Below, one piece after another: positions 28,044 to 37,661 of a stretch of 64,000 nt of DNA. The notes below the pieces were generated by a model. That model made no database searches and had not been told where the DNA came from. It saw only the letters and a program-made list of their open reading frames with translations. Numbering within the stretch: the first letter of the stretch is position 1; the number at the start of each line of letters is the position of its first letter. Origin of the DNA: Novosphingobium sp. CF614 (GTDB taxonomy: Bacteria > Pseudomonadota > Alphaproteobacteria > Sphingomonadales > Sphingomonadaceae); the NCBI RefSeq assembly GCF_900113255.1, contig NZ_FOOR01000007.1, positions 124,001 to 188,000 on the forward strand, read 5' to 3'. The position numbers and the translations under genes were made by a program.

Positions 28044-29891
28044 TTACAGCCCCGCCGCCACCGCCAGCCAATAAGTCAGCCCCGCCGCCGCATAGGCGAG
28101 GCCGAACAAGTAGGCGAGCATGAAGGCCGGCCATTTCCAGCCGTTGGTCTCGCGCCGGGTCACCGCGATGGTCGACATGCACTGCGGGGCGAACACGAAC
28201 CAGGCCAGGAAGGCCAGCGCCATCGGCAGGGTCCAGCGGTGCTTCAGCTGGTCGCCCAGTTCCGCCGCCTGCCGGTCCTCGTTGTCGGAAGCGTCGACCG
28301 CGTAAACCGTCGCCAGCGAGGAGACCGCCACTTCGCGCGCGGCCATCGCCGGGATCAGTGCGAGCGCCATGTCGCGGTTGAAGCCGATCGGCTCCACCAC
28401 CACGGCCAGGCCATTGGCGATGCGGCCGGCGATCGAGGCGTCAACCTGGCTCTCGCCCGGTTTCGCCTGCGGGAAGTTGAGCAGGATCCACAGCACCACG
28501 GTGACGGTGAAGATGATCGTGCCGGCGCGGCGCAGGAATATCCAGGCGCGCTGCCACAGGCCGATCGCCATGTCTTTCAGCCGCGGCATCTGGTATTTAG
28601 GCAGTTCCATGATGAAGCCCGAGGCCTCACCCTTGGTCACCGAACGGCGCAGCACCAGCGCCACCACCATCGCCCCCAGCACGCCCGCGACATAGAGCGC
28701 CAACAGCACCAGCCCCTGCAATCCCACCCCGATGCCGCCGACGTTGCGGTTGGGAATGAAGGCGGCGATGATGACCGCGTAGACCGGCAGGCGCGCCGAA
28801 CAGGTCATCATCGGCGCGATCAGGATCGTCGTCAGCCGATCCTTGGGATCGGTGATCGAACGCGTCGCCATGATTCCGGGAATGGCGCAGGCGAAGCTGG
28901 AGAGCAGCGGAATGAAGCTGCGGCCGGACAAGCCGACGCTCGCCATCATCCGATCCATCAGGAAGGCGGCCCGGGCCATGTAGCCCGAAGCCTCCATGGC
29001 CAGGATGAAGGCGAAGAGGATGACGATCTGCGGCAGGAACACCACCACCGCACCCACGCCCGCGATGATGCCGTCGGTAATCAGGTCGCGCGGGAGGCCG
29101 GCGGGGAGCGCCGCCTTCACGGCATCGTGCAGCCAGCCCACGCCGGCATCGAGCGCGTCGGCGAACGGCGTCGCCCAGGCGAACACCGCCTGGAACACCA
29201 CGAAAAGCAGCGCCAGCAGGATCACTGGCCCCAGCCACGGATCGAGCAGCAAGCGGTCCAGCCGCGCATGCAGGCGGTGGCGCTTCGATTCGGACAGGAT
29301 CGCCGCATCGGCCATGGCATGCGCGGCCACGCGCCGCTCGGTCTGGGTGAGCTCGGTCAGGCCGGGCCCCGGCTCGCGCGTTTCGGCCGAGGCGATCGCC
29401 TCGCCCAGTTCGGCAAGGCCGCGCCGGCGCACCGCGACGGTCGGGACGACGCGCACGCCCAGTTCTTCCTCCAGCACGGCGGGATCGAGCACCAGCCCGT
29501 CGCGCTCGGCCAGGTCGACCATGTTGAGCGCCACCACCGTCGGCTTGCCCAGCGCCAGCACTTCCTGCGCGAAGACGAGGTGCTGTTCCAGGTTCGAGGC
29601 GTCGAGCACCAGCACCAGCACGTCGGGCACCGCCTCGCCCGGAAAGGCGCCGCGAATCACCTTGGACGTCACTTCCTCGTCCGGGCTGGTGGGATCGAGG
29701 CCATAGGCGCCCGGCAGGTCGGTCATCTCCACCGGCTCGCCGGTCGGCAGCTGGAAGCGGCCGGACTTGCGCTCCACGGTGACGCCGGGATAGTTGGCGA
29801 TCTTCTGGCGCGCGCCGGTGAGCGCGTTGAACAGCGCGCTCTTGCCCGCGTTGGGATTGCCGACCAGGGCGACCTTGCGCTGGCGGCTCAT
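28044..29891 (-). CDS. feoB: Ferrous iron transporter FeoB
   Basis: 615 residues from the ATG at 29891 ([20 protein letters not shown]). The N-terminal G domain has G1 GNPNAGKS, G3 DLPGAYG and G4 NMVD. The membrane part has the Gate motifs, including [18 protein letters not shown] and [19 protein letters not shown], each with the conserved cysteine. It is shorter than E. coli FeoB (773) and lacks a FeoC partner, as in other alphaproteobacterial short forms. feoA is 16 bases upstream on the same strand. Confidence 0.96.
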   Translation of the reverse strand: MSRQRKVALVGNPNAGKSALFNALTGARQKIANYPGVTVERKSGRFQLPTGEPVEMTDLPGAYGLDPTSPDEEVTSKVIRGAFPGEAVPDVLVLVLDASNLEQHLVFAQEVLALGKPTVVALNMVDLAERDGLVLDPAVLEEELGVRVVPTVAVRRRGLAELGEAIASAETREPGPGLTELTQTERRVAAHAMADAAILSESKRHRLHARLDRLLLDPWLGPVILLALLFVVFQAVFAWATPFADALDAGVGWLHDAVKAALPAGLPRDLITDGIIAGVGAVVVFLPQIVILFAFILAMEASGYMARAAFLMDRMMASVGLSGRSFIPLLSSFACAIPGIMATRSITDPKDRLTTILIAPMMTCSARLPVYAVIIAAFIPNRNVGGIGVGLQGLVLLALYVAGVLGAMVVALVLRRSVTKGEASGFIMELPKYQMPRLKDMAIGLWQRAWIFLRRAGTIIFTVTVVLWILLNFPQAKPGESQVDASIAGRIANGLAVVVEPIGFNRDMALALIPAMAAREVAVSSLATVYAVDASDNEDRQAAELGDQLKHRWTLPMALAFLAWFVFAPQCMSTIAVTRRETNGWKWPAFMLAYLFGLAYAAAGLTYWLAVAAGL

Positions 29892-29907
29892 CGGAAGGAT
29901 GCTTCGC

Positions 29908-30147
29908 TCACAGCGCTTCCACCTGCATGGCGGCGGCATGGGCGCGGCGCACCGCCACGACCATGCGGCCCACGGTGATCGCGATCGGATCCCTGCCGCC
30001 CAGCACGCCGCGATGCGCGACCGAAACTTTCGCCCCCTCCTCAAGCCCGAGCGCGCGCAAACGGCGCGCCTCTTCCTGGACGAGCGCGGCCCAGTCCACC
30101 GCGACGATGCGGGCGCCCTGGCCGAAGGGAAGCAGATCGAGAGTCAT
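29908..30147 (-). CDS. feoA: Ferrous iron transport protein A
   Basis: 79 residues, SH3-like: RLRALGLEEGAKVSVAHRG and GRDPIAITVGRMVVAVRRAHA, the usual pattern of FeoA. A cytoplasmic partner of FeoB. The upstream region contains an iron-box candidate. Confidence 0.93.
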   Translation of the reverse strand: MTLDLLPFGQGARIVAVDWAALVQEEARRLRALGLEEGAKVSVAHRGVLGGRDPIAITVGRMVVAVRRAHAAAMQVEAL

Positions 30148-30175
30148 GCGGCTGCGCTGCCAGATTACGAGGTTA

Positions 30176-30194
30176 ATTGCAACTAGCTCGCAAT
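30176..30194. promoter_or_regulatory. Candidate Fur-type operator upstream of feoA
   Basis: ATTGCAACTAGCTCGCAAT is a 19-base imperfect palindrome with perfect 5-base outer arms (ATTGC/GCAAT), 29 bases upstream of the feoA start. The arms resemble alphaproteobacterial Fur-type sites (TGC-N-A...T-N-GCA). Inferred from shape and position only. Confidence 0.4.
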
Positions 30195-30384
30195 AACTCC
30201 GGACACCTGTCTTTGTCCGCGATCAAATCGCATGGGCAAGTTCACGCGGCGGCGCGGGAGATTTGGCGGGTGGATGCCGCCGGACGCATGTGGGATGACA
30301 GGTCGGGCGGGAACCCGTCGCAGCGATTTCCCGTTTCCAAACGACCGCCTTGCGGGGCGCCCCGCCACCATCCGGAGCCATTCC

Positions 30385-31047
30385 ATGACCCCCATCATCA
30401 CCGCCTTCGAATGCTCGCCCGATCGCGGCAAGGGACTGGCGCGCGACATGCGCGTCCGCTGGGCGCTCGAAGAAGTGGGCCAGCCCTACGATGTCCGCCT
30501 GCTTTCGTTCGAGACGATGAAGCAACCCGAGCACCTGGCGCTTCATCCCTTCGGGCAGATCCCGACTTACGAGGAAGGCGATCTCGCCCTGTTCGAATCG
30601 GGCGCCATCGTGCTCCATCTCGCGGAGCGCCATCCGGGCCTGCTCCCGCAGGATGGCCATGCCCGGGCCCGCGCGATCGCATGGATGTTCGCCGCGCTCA
30701 ACACCGTGGAGCCGCCGATCTTCGACCACGCCCTGGTCAGGATACTGGATAGCGACAAGCCCTGGTTCGCGCCGCGCCTGCTTGCTCTCGAGGACAGCAT
30801 CCGCAACCGGCTCGGCCAGCTTTCCCACCATCTCGGCAGCGCCGACTGGCTCGATGGCGCATTCAGCGCCGGGGACCTGCTGATGGTGACGGTGCTGCTG
30901 AGGTTGAAGGGATCGGAGCTGCTGGAGGAATATCCCAACCTCGCCGCCTACCTCGCTCGCGCCGAAGCACGCCCCGCCTACCAGCGCGCGTTCGACGCCC
31001 AACAGGCAGTCTTCATCGCGGCGTCGGGTTCGGGGCAGTCGGCATGA
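30385..31047 (+). CDS. Glutathione S-transferase family protein
   Basis: 220 residues from the ATG at 30385, preceded by CGGAG. The thioredoxin-like half ends with FESGAIVLHLAERHPGLLP, where the E-S-G-A-I segment binds the glutathione gamma-glutamyl moiety; the helical C-terminal half has DWLDGAFSAGDLLMVTVLLR. Divergent from feoA. A detoxification role is inferred from family; the substrate is unknown. Confidence 0.9.
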   Translation: MTPIITAFECSPDRGKGLARDMRVRWALEEVGQPYDVRLLSFETMKQPEHLALHPFGQIPTYEEGDLALFESGAIVLHLAERHPGLLPQDGHARARAIAWMFAALNTVEPPIFDHALVRILDSDKPWFAPRLLALEDSIRNRLGQLSHHLGSADWLDGAFSAGDLLMVTVLLRLKGSELLEEYPNLAAYLARAEARPAYQRAFDAQQAVFIAASGSGQSA

Positions 31048-31055
31048 CTCCAATT

Positions 31056-31188
31056 CATACCGAGGCTTCCGGAACCGGACTCATCCCCTCTACCTTTGTC
31101 GTTGCGAGGCGGCAAAGCCGCCGAAGCAATCCAGGGCGACGCGAACCGCCCTGGATTGCAGCACCACCTGCGGCGGTTCGCGACGAAG
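31056..31188. repeat. Palindromic intergenic element, copy A
   Basis: Starts TCATACCGAGGC, then GGACTCATCC, GTCGTTGCGAGGCGGC and CCGAAGCAATCCAGGGCG; the right side CCCTGGATTGC (31149-31159) and GCGGTTCGCGACGA are its inverted counterparts. The same layout occurs at 51513-51694 and, shortened, at 58364-58460. Non-coding, between the GST and COQ9 genes. Confidence 0.65.
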
Positions 31189-31202
31189 CAGGGGGCAGAT
31201 TT

Positions 31203-31231
31203 GCAGATTTTGGGACGCAGATTTTGGGACG
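31203..31231. repeat. 14-base tandem duplication
   Basis: GCAGATTTTGGGAC is present twice head to tail (31203-31216, 31217-31230), about 30 bases past the end of the COQ9-like gene. A partial third unit (GGCAGATTTG) precedes it. Confidence 0.7.
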
Positions 31232-31263
31232 ATGCTCTGGTTTGGAAAACCCGCCCCCAAAAC

Positions 31264-31941
31264 TCACCGCGCCGGGTAGCGCAGCCTTCCCAGCAGCCGG
31301 GTCATGCTGAAGCGTTCGTCCGGGGTGCGCAGCAGTTGCGCCTTGGCTTTTTCGAAGCGCATCACGCCTTCGATCCGGCGGTCGAGGAATGCGCGGGTCT
31401 CGGCCTTGCCGTCGCTGGTGTCGCGGGCGAAGACGTGCAGCGTCGCGGCGTAGATGCCTGCCAGGATCGCGCGCTTGGTGTAGTGGTTGTAGTCGGTCGC
31501 GGTATCGCCGGCGAGGCGCCACATGGCGTCGGCGCTGCGCCAGCCCAGCCGCGCCGAGGCGGCGAGGTTGTGGGGCATCGCCATGATCGAGAGCGCCCGG
31601 GTGAGCGCCTCCTCGCGCCCGGCGACCGCATCGAGCCGCGCCATGACCAGCCGGCGGATGCGCTCGCGGATCGGCAGGCCCGAAAGCGCGGCGGCCGGCG
31701 CGGTTTCGGCCATTCGCGCGTCGACATGGCCGATCCAGGCGGCGATCATCGCCATCGGCCCGTCGCGAAAGGCCAGGGCGGCCAGATCGCGGTTTACACC
31801 CGTCGCGGCGGCGGCCTGGGCGACCGCTTTCGTGTTCCAGCCGTCGAACACGGCGGCATCGGCGATGACCGGGCCCAGTTGCAGCCGCAGCGCTTCCAGC
31901 GTGCCGGGGGGGGTGGCCGGCGGGGTGGCAGGTTCCTCCAT
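31264..31941 (-). CDS. COQ9 family protein (ubiquinone biosynthesis)
   Basis: 225 residues with a TetR-like helical fold. VFDGWNTKAVAQAAAATGV, ALAFRDGPMAMIAAWIGHVD and DYNHYTKRAILAGIYAATLH match COQ9-type lipid-binding proteins, which present ubiquinone precursors to COQ7-type hydroxylases. Such genes are characteristic of alphaproteobacteria and mitochondria. It is 11 bases downstream of the ankyrin-protein gene on the same strand, so the two may be cotranscribed. Confidence 0.88.
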   Translation of the reverse strand: MEEPATPPATPPGTLEALRLQLGPVIADAAVFDGWNTKAVAQAAAATGVNRDLAALAFRDGPMAMIAAWIGHVDARMAETAPAAALSGLPIRERIRRLVMARLDAVAGREEALTRALSIMAMPHNLAASARLGWRSADAMWRLAGDTATDYNHYTKRAILAGIYAATLHVFARDTSDGKAETRAFLDRRIEGVMRFEKAKAQLLRTPDERFSMTRLLGRLRYPAR

Positions 31942-31952
31942 CGTGCGCGCCG

Positions 31953-32627
31953 TCAGAACACGGGGCCGTAGGTCGGCTTGGAGGACTTGGCGGCATCCTT
32001 CCTGGCGTAAGTCTCGATCACCGAAACCAGGCTGTTGCCGTCCCCTTCCAGTTTCGCGTAGTCGCGCGCGCTGCGGCCCGAATTGTCCGCCCGGTCCGGG
32101 TCCGCGCCGGCCTGGAGCAGCACTTTCATCAATTGCATGTCATGCCGGTGCACGGCGGAAATCAGCGGTGTTTCGCCCGCGTCGTTCGAAGCGCTGGTCC
32201 GCGCCCCATGCTCGACGAGGAACTCCGCGCCTTCGCGCCAGCCCAGGTTGACCGCCAGCTGCAACGGAGTGCGGCCGTGATCGTCCGACTGGTTCACGTT
32301 GGCGCCGTGCCCCACGAGATAATTGAGCCAGGTCAGGTCGCGCCGCTGGGTGACGATGTGCAGCGCGGTCTCGCCGGTCGACACGTCCCGCGAGTTGATG
32401 ATCTGGGCGGAATCCATGATCGCCTGCTCGACCTTCTCGCCCTCCTTCTTCTTGACGGATTCGAGGAACTTGTAGCCATCGGAGAAATCGGCCCGGGCCG
32501 GGGCCGACACCAGCAGCCCTGCCGCGAGCGCGGATACCGCGAGCTTCCCGACCAGGCCTTTCAGGAACGCCCGCGGGATGGCCATCCTGTTTCCGGTCCG
32601 TTTCGTACCGGCAATCATCTTCGACAC
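31953..32627 (-). CDS. Exported ankyrin-repeat protein
   Basis: 224 residues; a start at 32585 (MAIPRAFLKGLVGK) is equally possible. A signal peptide ends at APARA; the mature part has three or four ankyrin repeats (STGETALHIVTQRRDLTWLN, DDHGRTPLQLAVNLGWREGA, DAGETPLISAVHRHDMQLMK, NSGRSARDYAKLEG). Periplasmic, probably a protein-interaction scaffold. Divergent from the SCO-family gene. Confidence 0.85.
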   Translation of the reverse strand: MSKMIAGTKRTGNRMAIPRAFLKGLVGKLAVSALAAGLLVSAPARADFSDGYKFLESVKKKEGEKVEQAIMDSAQIINSRDVSTGETALHIVTQRRDLTWLNYLVGHGANVNQSDDHGRTPLQLAVNLGWREGAEFLVEHGARTSASNDAGETPLISAVHRHDMQLMKVLLQAGADPDRADNSGRSARDYAKLEGDGNSLVSVIETYARKDAAKSSKPTYGPVF

Positions 32628-32704
32628 CTTGAAATTCCTCCGAACTCTTTCAGTTTGCGCGGGTTCCGCCAGCCATGCCCTTGCATCCGGCGGTTTAGCA
32701 GAGC

Positions 32705-33325
32705 ATGAACCGGCGCGCCATGACCTACCTCCACAATCGGTTCGTTCCGCGTGCCTTCGGCCTCATCCTCGGCCTCGCGCTCGCCGCCTGCCAGCAGCCG
32801 GCGCGACAGGCCGAAACGCCGCCGCTGGAAGGCGCCGCGATCGGCGGCCCCTTCACGCTGGTGGACAAGCAGGGCACCGCCGTCACCTGGGAACAGTTCA
32901 AGGGCCGATGGCGCATCGTCTACTTCGGGTATACCTTCTGCCCCGACGCCTGCCCGCTGGATGTCCAGGCGATGATGCGCGGCTTCGACCTGTTCGACAA
33001 GGCGCACCCGGCGCTGGCCGCGAAAGTCCAGCCGATCTTCATCAGCATCGATCCCGCGCGCGATACCCCCGCGGTGGTCGGCGAGTGGACCGCCGCCTTC
33101 GGCCCGCGCCTGCTGGGCCTGACCGGGACGCCCGCGCAAGTGAAGCAGGCCGCCGGCGCCTTCGCCGCCTATTACGGCAAGGGTGCGGAGACCGCCGGCG
33201 GATACCTGATGGACCACAGCCGCATCGCCTACCTGATGGACCCGGACGGCAAGCCGATCGCCATGCTCCCGGTCGACAAGGGCCCGCCGGCAGTGGCGGC
33301 CGAGCTGGCGAAATGGGTGAAGTGA
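32705..33325 (+). CDS. SCO1/SenC-family copper chaperone lipoprotein
   Basis: 206 residues. Signal peptide with lipobox ALAAC; thioredoxin-like core with the copper-binding CPDACP (CXXXC) and the downstream histidine in YLMDHSRIAYL. SCO proteins help assemble the CuA centre of cytochrome c oxidase or act as copper/redox sensors. Its end overlaps the next gene by 13 bases, suggesting translational coupling. Confidence 0.93.
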   Translation: MNRRAMTYLHNRFVPRAFGLILGLALAACQQPARQAETPPLEGAAIGGPFTLVDKQGTAVTWEQFKGRWRIVYFGYTFCPDACPLDVQAMMRGFDLFDKAHPALAAKVQPIFISIDPARDTPAVVGEWTAAFGPRLLGLTGTPAQVKQAAGAFAAYYGKGAETAGGYLMDHSRIAYLMDPDGKPIAMLPVDKGPPAVAAELAKWVK

Positions 33326-33825
33326 ACCACCGCCAGCCGTTCTGGCAGCGCCCGCTCGGTTCGCTCAGCCGCACGGAGTGGGAAGCGCTGTGCGACGGCT
33401 GCGGCCAATGCTGCCTGCACAAGGTGGAAGATGCCGACAGCGGCGAGATCTTCCACACCAACGTCGCCTGCAAGCTGCTCGACCTCAAGACCGCGCGCTG
33501 CTGCGACTACGCCAACCGCCGCAACTTCGTGCCCGACTGCCTGCGGCTGACTCCCGAGATCGCCGGTTCGCTGTCCTGGCTGCCGCCAAGCTGCGCCTAT
33601 CGCCTGCGCGCCGAGGGCGATCCGCTGCCCGAATGGCACTACCTGATCTGCGGAGACCGCGAGGCGGTGCACCGCGCCGGCATGTCGGTGGCCGGCAAGG
33701 CGATCAGCGAAACCGTTGCCGGGCCGCTCGAACACCATATCGTCTGGCCCTATGGGGAAGAGGACGACGACGAATTCGTGGACGACGAAAGCGTCCCCTG
33801 GGCCGGTCCCCGGGACCCCGGCTGA
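33313..33825 (+). CDS. UPF0260 (YcgN-type) cysteine-cluster protein
   Basis: 170 residues. The family cysteine pattern is clear: CDGCGQCC near residue 30, then CKLLD, RCCDY, VPDC and SCAYR, ending with an acidic tail (EEDDDEFVDDE). Probably metal-binding; the molecular role is not established. The ATG at 33313 lies inside the SCO gene end. Confidence 0.88.
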   Translation: MGEVNHRQPFWQRPLGSLSRTEWEALCDGCGQCCLHKVEDADSGEIFHTNVACKLLDLKTARCCDYANRRNFVPDCLRLTPEIAGSLSWLPPSCAYRLRAEGDPLPEWHYLICGDREAVHRAGMSVAGKAISETVAGPLEHHIVWPYGEEDDDEFVDDESVPWAGPRDPG

Positions 33826-33830
33826 CGGCC

Positions 33831-34556
33831 ATGCTCGACTGGCTGCGCCGCGATCCCCACGCCCTGCCCACGGTGGAGGTTGCCGGGCGCGCCCTGCCGG
33901 TGGTGATCCGCCGGCTCGACCGGGCCCGGCGCCTGACCATGCGCCTCGCGCCCGACGGCGGCGAAGTGCGCATCTCGATCCCGCGCTGGACCCGCACCGC
34001 CGAAGCGCTCGCCTTCGCGCAGGCCCGCCGCGACTGGCTGGCGCGGCAGCTGGAGGCCCTGCCCGCCCGAGCCCCGCTGGCCCATGGCGCCGCGCTGCCG
34101 TTCCGGGGGCAGGCGCTGCTGCTGACCCACGATCCCGGGGCCCCGCGCCGGCCGGCGGTGGCGCAGGGCGCCCTGCGCGTCGGCGGCCCCGAAAGCTCGC
34201 TGGTCCCGCGCCTCGCCCGCTGGCTGCAGGCCGAGGCGCGCGAGATGCTGGCCGCCGACCTTGCCGAATATTGCGCCCGCGCCGGAAAGCCGGCGCCGCC
34301 GCTCGCCCTCTCCAACGCCCGCAGCCGCTGGGGATCATGCGCGCCCGACGGGACGATCCGGATCAACTGGCGGCTCATCATGGCGCCGGACATGGTTCGC
34401 CGCTCGGTCGTCGCGCACGAGGTCGCCCACCTCCTCCACTTCGATCATTCGCCGGCATTCCATCATTGCCTGAAGGAACTGTTCGAGGGATCGGTCCAGG
34501 AAGCCAACCGCTGGCTCAAGGCGCAAGGCAGGTCGCTCTATGTGCCGTTCGGCTAG
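33831..34556 (+). CDS. YgjP-like zinc metallopeptidase domain protein (DUF45)
   Basis: 241 residues from the ATG at 33831, 5 bases past the previous stop. The motif VAHEVAHLLHFDHSPAFH carries HEXXH plus the third histidine; SNARSRWGSCAPDGTIRINW precedes it, both diagnostic of the YgjP/M48-like family. Together with its two upstream neighbours it forms a tightly packed three-gene unit. Confidence 0.9.
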   Translation: MLDWLRRDPHALPTVEVAGRALPVVIRRLDRARRLTMRLAPDGGEVRISIPRWTRTAEALAFAQARRDWLARQLEALPARAPLAHGAALPFRGQALLLTHDPGAPRRPAVAQGALRVGGPESSLVPRLARWLQAEAREMLAADLAEYCARAGKPAPPLALSNARSRWGSCAPDGTIRINWRLIMAPDMVRRSVVAHEVAHLLHFDHSPAFHHCLKELFEGSVQEANRWLKAQGRSLYVPFG

Positions 34557-34686
34557 GCCCGGTCATAAACGCGCGAACCGGGAGTCGTTTTCCGGTCAAA
34601 GCAACCGGGTGCCGGCCCCCCGCTAGGCCCCCGCTAGACCCCCATGGGACCCCGTTGGGGTAGCCTTGGGAGCGGTTAGGGTCTAC

Positions 34687-35193
34687 ATGGCGGCCATGGC
34701 TTTATTCAAACGCTCGGGTTACTGGAAAGACGTCAATCCCACCGGGATGGTCGCGGATTTCCGGGAGGTCTGGAAGCAGGCCGGGCACAACCGCTGGCGC
34801 TTCGCCGCGGTTTCCGCCGCCTGCACCTTCGGTGTGTTCTACCTGATGAGCACGCAGGAAGCGAAGGGACCGCACCCGCCGCCGCGCATCACTTATATCA
34901 CCACCCTGCCCGCGCACCGCACGGACGCTGAAATCATGGCGGAAAACATCGCCAACCAGAAGCGCAAGGAAGCCTGGGCGGCCGAACAGGCCCGGCGCGA
35001 CAAGGAAGTGCGCGACATCTACAAGACCATCGGCCGCATGTCCGGCATGGATGTCGACAAGATCGCGCGCGAAGCCGATGCCGAGGAGGTGGCCCGCGCG
35101 AAGGCGGAAGCCGAACGGATCGGCAAGCCGAAGCTTCCCGAAGGCGCCGCGCTCCCCACGATCGATCGGCGGCAGGGCCCGCAGCGCCAGTGA
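34687..35193 (+). CDS. Single-pass membrane protein with charged coiled-coil tail
   Basis: 168 residues; the ATG at 34696 is an alternative start. One transmembrane segment near residues 35-53 ([17 protein letters not shown]) is followed by a highly charged alpha-helical region with [20 protein letters not shown] and a proline-rich end. I do not recognise a characterised family. Its stop overlaps the ribD start (GTGA). Confidence 0.75.
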   Translation: MAAMALFKRSGYWKDVNPTGMVADFREVWKQAGHNRWRFAAVSAACTFGVFYLMSTQEAKGPHPPPRITYITTLPAHRTDAEIMAENIANQKRKEAWAAEQARRDKEVRDIYKTIGRMSGMDVDKIAREADAEEVARAKAEAERIGKPKLPEGAALPTIDRRQGPQRQ

Positions 35194-36176
35194 GCGAAGC
35201 CGTGAGCGAGGACGCGCGCTGGCTTGCCGCCGCGGCCAGCCTGGCCGCGCGCGCCCGGCCGCTGAGCCGGCCCAATCCGGCGGTGGGCGCGATCATCGTC
35301 GGCCATGGCCGGGTCGTCGGACGCGGCTGGACCCGGCCCGGCGGACGCCCGCATGCCGAGGCGTCGGCGCTGGAGGCGGCCGGCGAGGCGGCGCGCGGCG
35401 CCACCCTCTACGTCACGCTCGAACCTTGCGCGCACCAGTCGCCGCGCGGCCCGGCCTGCGCCGACCTGGTCTGCGCGTCGGGCCTCGCCCGCGTCGTCAT
35501 CGGCTGCATGGACCCCGATCCGCGCACCGCCGGCACCGGCCTGGCCCGCATCCGCGAGGCCGGGATCGCCGCCGGGCACCTGCCCTCTCCCGCCTGCGCC
35601 GCGAGCCTTTCCGGCTACCTCGCCGCGAAACGCCTGGGCCGGCCCGAAGTCACGCTCAAGCTGGCCCTCTCGCTCGACGGGTGCATCGCGCTGCCCGGCG
35701 GCGAGAGCCAGTGGATCACCGGGCCCGAGGCGCGCGCGCATACCCATGCCATGCGCGCCAGGGCCGACGCCATCCTGGTCGGCGGCGGCACCTTGCGCGC
35801 CGACGATCCGCGCCTCGACGTGCGGCTGCCCGGCCTTGCCGCGCGCAGCCCGGAGCGCTGGGTGCTGACGCGCGGCAAGGCGCCGGGGGGCTGGCACGCC
35901 CTCCCCGCCCCCCAAGCGATCTTTGCCATGGAGGGCGTGCAATATCTCTTCGTCGAAGGCGGCGCGCGCGCCGCCACCGCCTTCCTTGCCGCCGGCCTTG
36001 TCGACCGATTGCTGATCTACCGCGCGCCGATCCTGATGGGCGGCCGCCCGGCGCTGGGCGACATCGGCCTCGCCTCGCTCGCCGAGGCGCATGGGAAATG
36101 GCGCATGGCCGAGCGGCGGCGACTTGGCAGCGACACGCTCGAAGTCTACACGCGCTTGCCATGTTCACCGGAATAG
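35190..36176 (+). CDS. ribD: Bifunctional riboflavin deaminase/reductase RibD
   Basis: 328 residues. The N-terminal deaminase has the zinc motif PHAEASAL and [14 protein letters not shown]; the C-terminal reductase has [20 protein letters not shown] and [14 protein letters not shown]. It carries out steps two and three of riboflavin synthesis. The start is GTG at 35190 overlapping the preceding stop; a second GTG at 35202 is possible. Riboflavin synthase overlaps its end by 16 bases. Confidence 0.95.
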   Translation: MSEAVSEDARWLAAAASLAARARPLSRPNPAVGAIIVGHGRVVGRGWTRPGGRPHAEASALEAAGEAARGATLYVTLEPCAHQSPRGPACADLVCASGLARVVIGCMDPDPRTAGTGLARIREAGIAAGHLPSPACAASLSGYLAAKRLGRPEVTLKLALSLDGCIALPGGESQWITGPEARAHTHAMRARADAILVGGGTLRADDPRLDVRLPGLAARSPERWVLTRGKAPGGWHALPAPQAIFAMEGVQYLFVEGGARAATAFLAAGLVDRLLIYRAPILMGGRPALGDIGLASLAEAHGKWRMAERRRLGSDTLEVYTRLPCSPE

Positions 36177-36802
36177 TCACCGCCATCGGCACCATCCGCG
36201 AAACCCGCAAGAGCGGGGACCTGCGCGCCGTGATCGCCTGCCCGTTCGATCCCGCCGGCATCGCCATGGGCGCCTCGATCGCCTGCTCGGGCGTGTGCCT
36301 GACGGTGGTCGGCAAAGGCGATTCCCGGGGCGGCGGCGAGGGTGACGGCGAGGGCGACGCCTGGTTCGCGGTGGACATTTCGGAGGAGACCCTGGCCCGC
36401 ACCGTTCCCGGCCGGTGGCAGCAGGGACGCCGCCTCAACCTCGAACCCGCGCTCCGGCTGGGCGACGAGCTGGGCGGACACATCGTCACCGGCCATGTCG
36501 ACGGCGTGGGCAGGATCGCGAGCGTGACGCCGGTGGGCGATTCGAGGCGCTTCGTGATCGCCGCGCCGGGGGACCTGGCGCCCTACCTCGCCCCCAAGGG
36601 TTCGATCACCGTCGACGGCGTCTCGCTGACAGTGAACGAAGTCTCCGACGAGCCGGACGGCACTTGCCATTTCACGCTCAACATCATCCCCCACACCGCG
36701 GAGGTCACGACCATGGGCGCGATGCGGGCGGGCGACGCGGTGAACCTGGAGATCGACGTACTGGCGCGTTACCTCCAGCGGATGCAGTCGCTGCGGGGAT
36801 AG
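36161..36802 (+). CDS. ribE: Riboflavin synthase alpha chain with acidic-glycine insert
   Basis: 213 residues made of two lumazine-binding repeats: [16 protein letters not shown] and GHIVTGHVDGVGRIASV. It makes riboflavin from lumazine; the reaction ends the pathway begun by ribD. Compared with the family there is an added run SRGGGEGDGEGDA at about residues 55-67, inside the first domain just after CLTVVGKG, which would sit in a surface loop. The symbol ribC is used for the same enzyme in some genomes. Confidence 0.94.
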   Translation: MFTGIVTAIGTIRETRKSGDLRAVIACPFDPAGIAMGASIACSGVCLTVVGKGDSRGGGEGDGEGDAWFAVDISEETLARTVPGRWQQGRRLNLEPALRLGDELGGHIVTGHVDGVGRIASVTPVGDSRRFVIAAPGDLAPYLAPKGSITVDGVSLTVNEVSDEPDGTCHFTLNIIPHTAEVTTMGAMRAGDAVNLEIDVLARYLQRMQSLRG

Positions 36803-37019
36803 GGTTTGCCGCCCGATATGGGCTGAAATATCCACACGGCCGAATCCCCTGCTTCCCGGCGGCCCCGGCGCCACCGCCCGCGCACCATTTCGTCGCTGTC
36901 CCGCCTCCATCCGCCGCACATTCCGCGCATTGCACGATCGTTCATCTCCCGTTGTGGATCAATGAACGAGATACGCGATCAGCCACAGCGTCGAATGCAT
37001 AGCAATGAGGGTCTGTTTC

Positions 37020-37364
37020 ATGCGTAAAGCCATTCTCGCCGCCGCCATGGCGGCTCTCGCCATCTCCGCCGCCACCACGATTTCCGTCCCGGCCGAGGCA
37101 CACAGCCGCCACGATCGAGACGAGCGCCGGTATCATCGTACCGACAACGGCATCCGCTACTGGCGCGGCAATGACGGGCGCTATCACTGCCGCAAGTCCA
37201 ACGGCACGACCGGGCTGTTGATCGGCGGGGTCGCCGGCGCGTTGGTCGGCCGGGCGATCGATACGCGCGGCGATCGCGCCACCGGAACGATCGTGGGCGC
37301 CGCCGCGGGCGCCCTGCTTGGGCGGGAAGTGGATCGCAACAACTCACGCCCGCGCTGCCGCTGA
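37020..37364 (+). CDS. Small exported glycine-zipper protein
   Basis: 114 residues from the ATG at 37020, with GAGGG upstream. A signal peptide (MRKAILAAAMAALAISAATT) is followed by a histidine/arginine-rich region and a glycine-zipper segment (GLLIGGVAGALVGRAIDTRG, GTIVGAAAGALLGREVD), as in outer-membrane 2TM proteins. No function assigned. Confidence 0.78.
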   Translation: MRKAILAAAMAALAISAATTISVPAEAHSRHDRDERRYHRTDNGIRYWRGNDGRYHCRKSNGTTGLLIGGVAGALVGRAIDTRGDRATGTIVGAAAGALLGREVDRNNSRPRCR

Positions 37365-37661
37365 AGCCCGCCGCGCCAGGTCCGGTGGAACGGTCTCCTC
37401 CCAGGCATAGCGGCCACCATGAAAGCGCGTCGTCCGGGCGGACGGCGCGCCTTTCGCCGGCCGGGCCGTTGGCACGATCGCGCGCGGAGCACCTGCCTTG
37501 GGACTTTCCTACCGCGCCCGGCTATGCTCCAATGCGCGCATGCTCGAAGTAACCGCTTTCATTGAATTCCTTCCCCGGCCAGCCGCGCCACGCTCCATCG
37601 AGAAAGGCCGGTTTCATCCTCCAGGACCAGGCAGACCCGCGCCGGAAATGGTGGCCCGTCG

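Noticed and set aside
28011-29978. Plus-strand open frame (655 codons) across feoB
   Set aside because: feoB motifs are clear on the minus strand; the reverse frame is His/Gln/Arg-rich with no domain signal.
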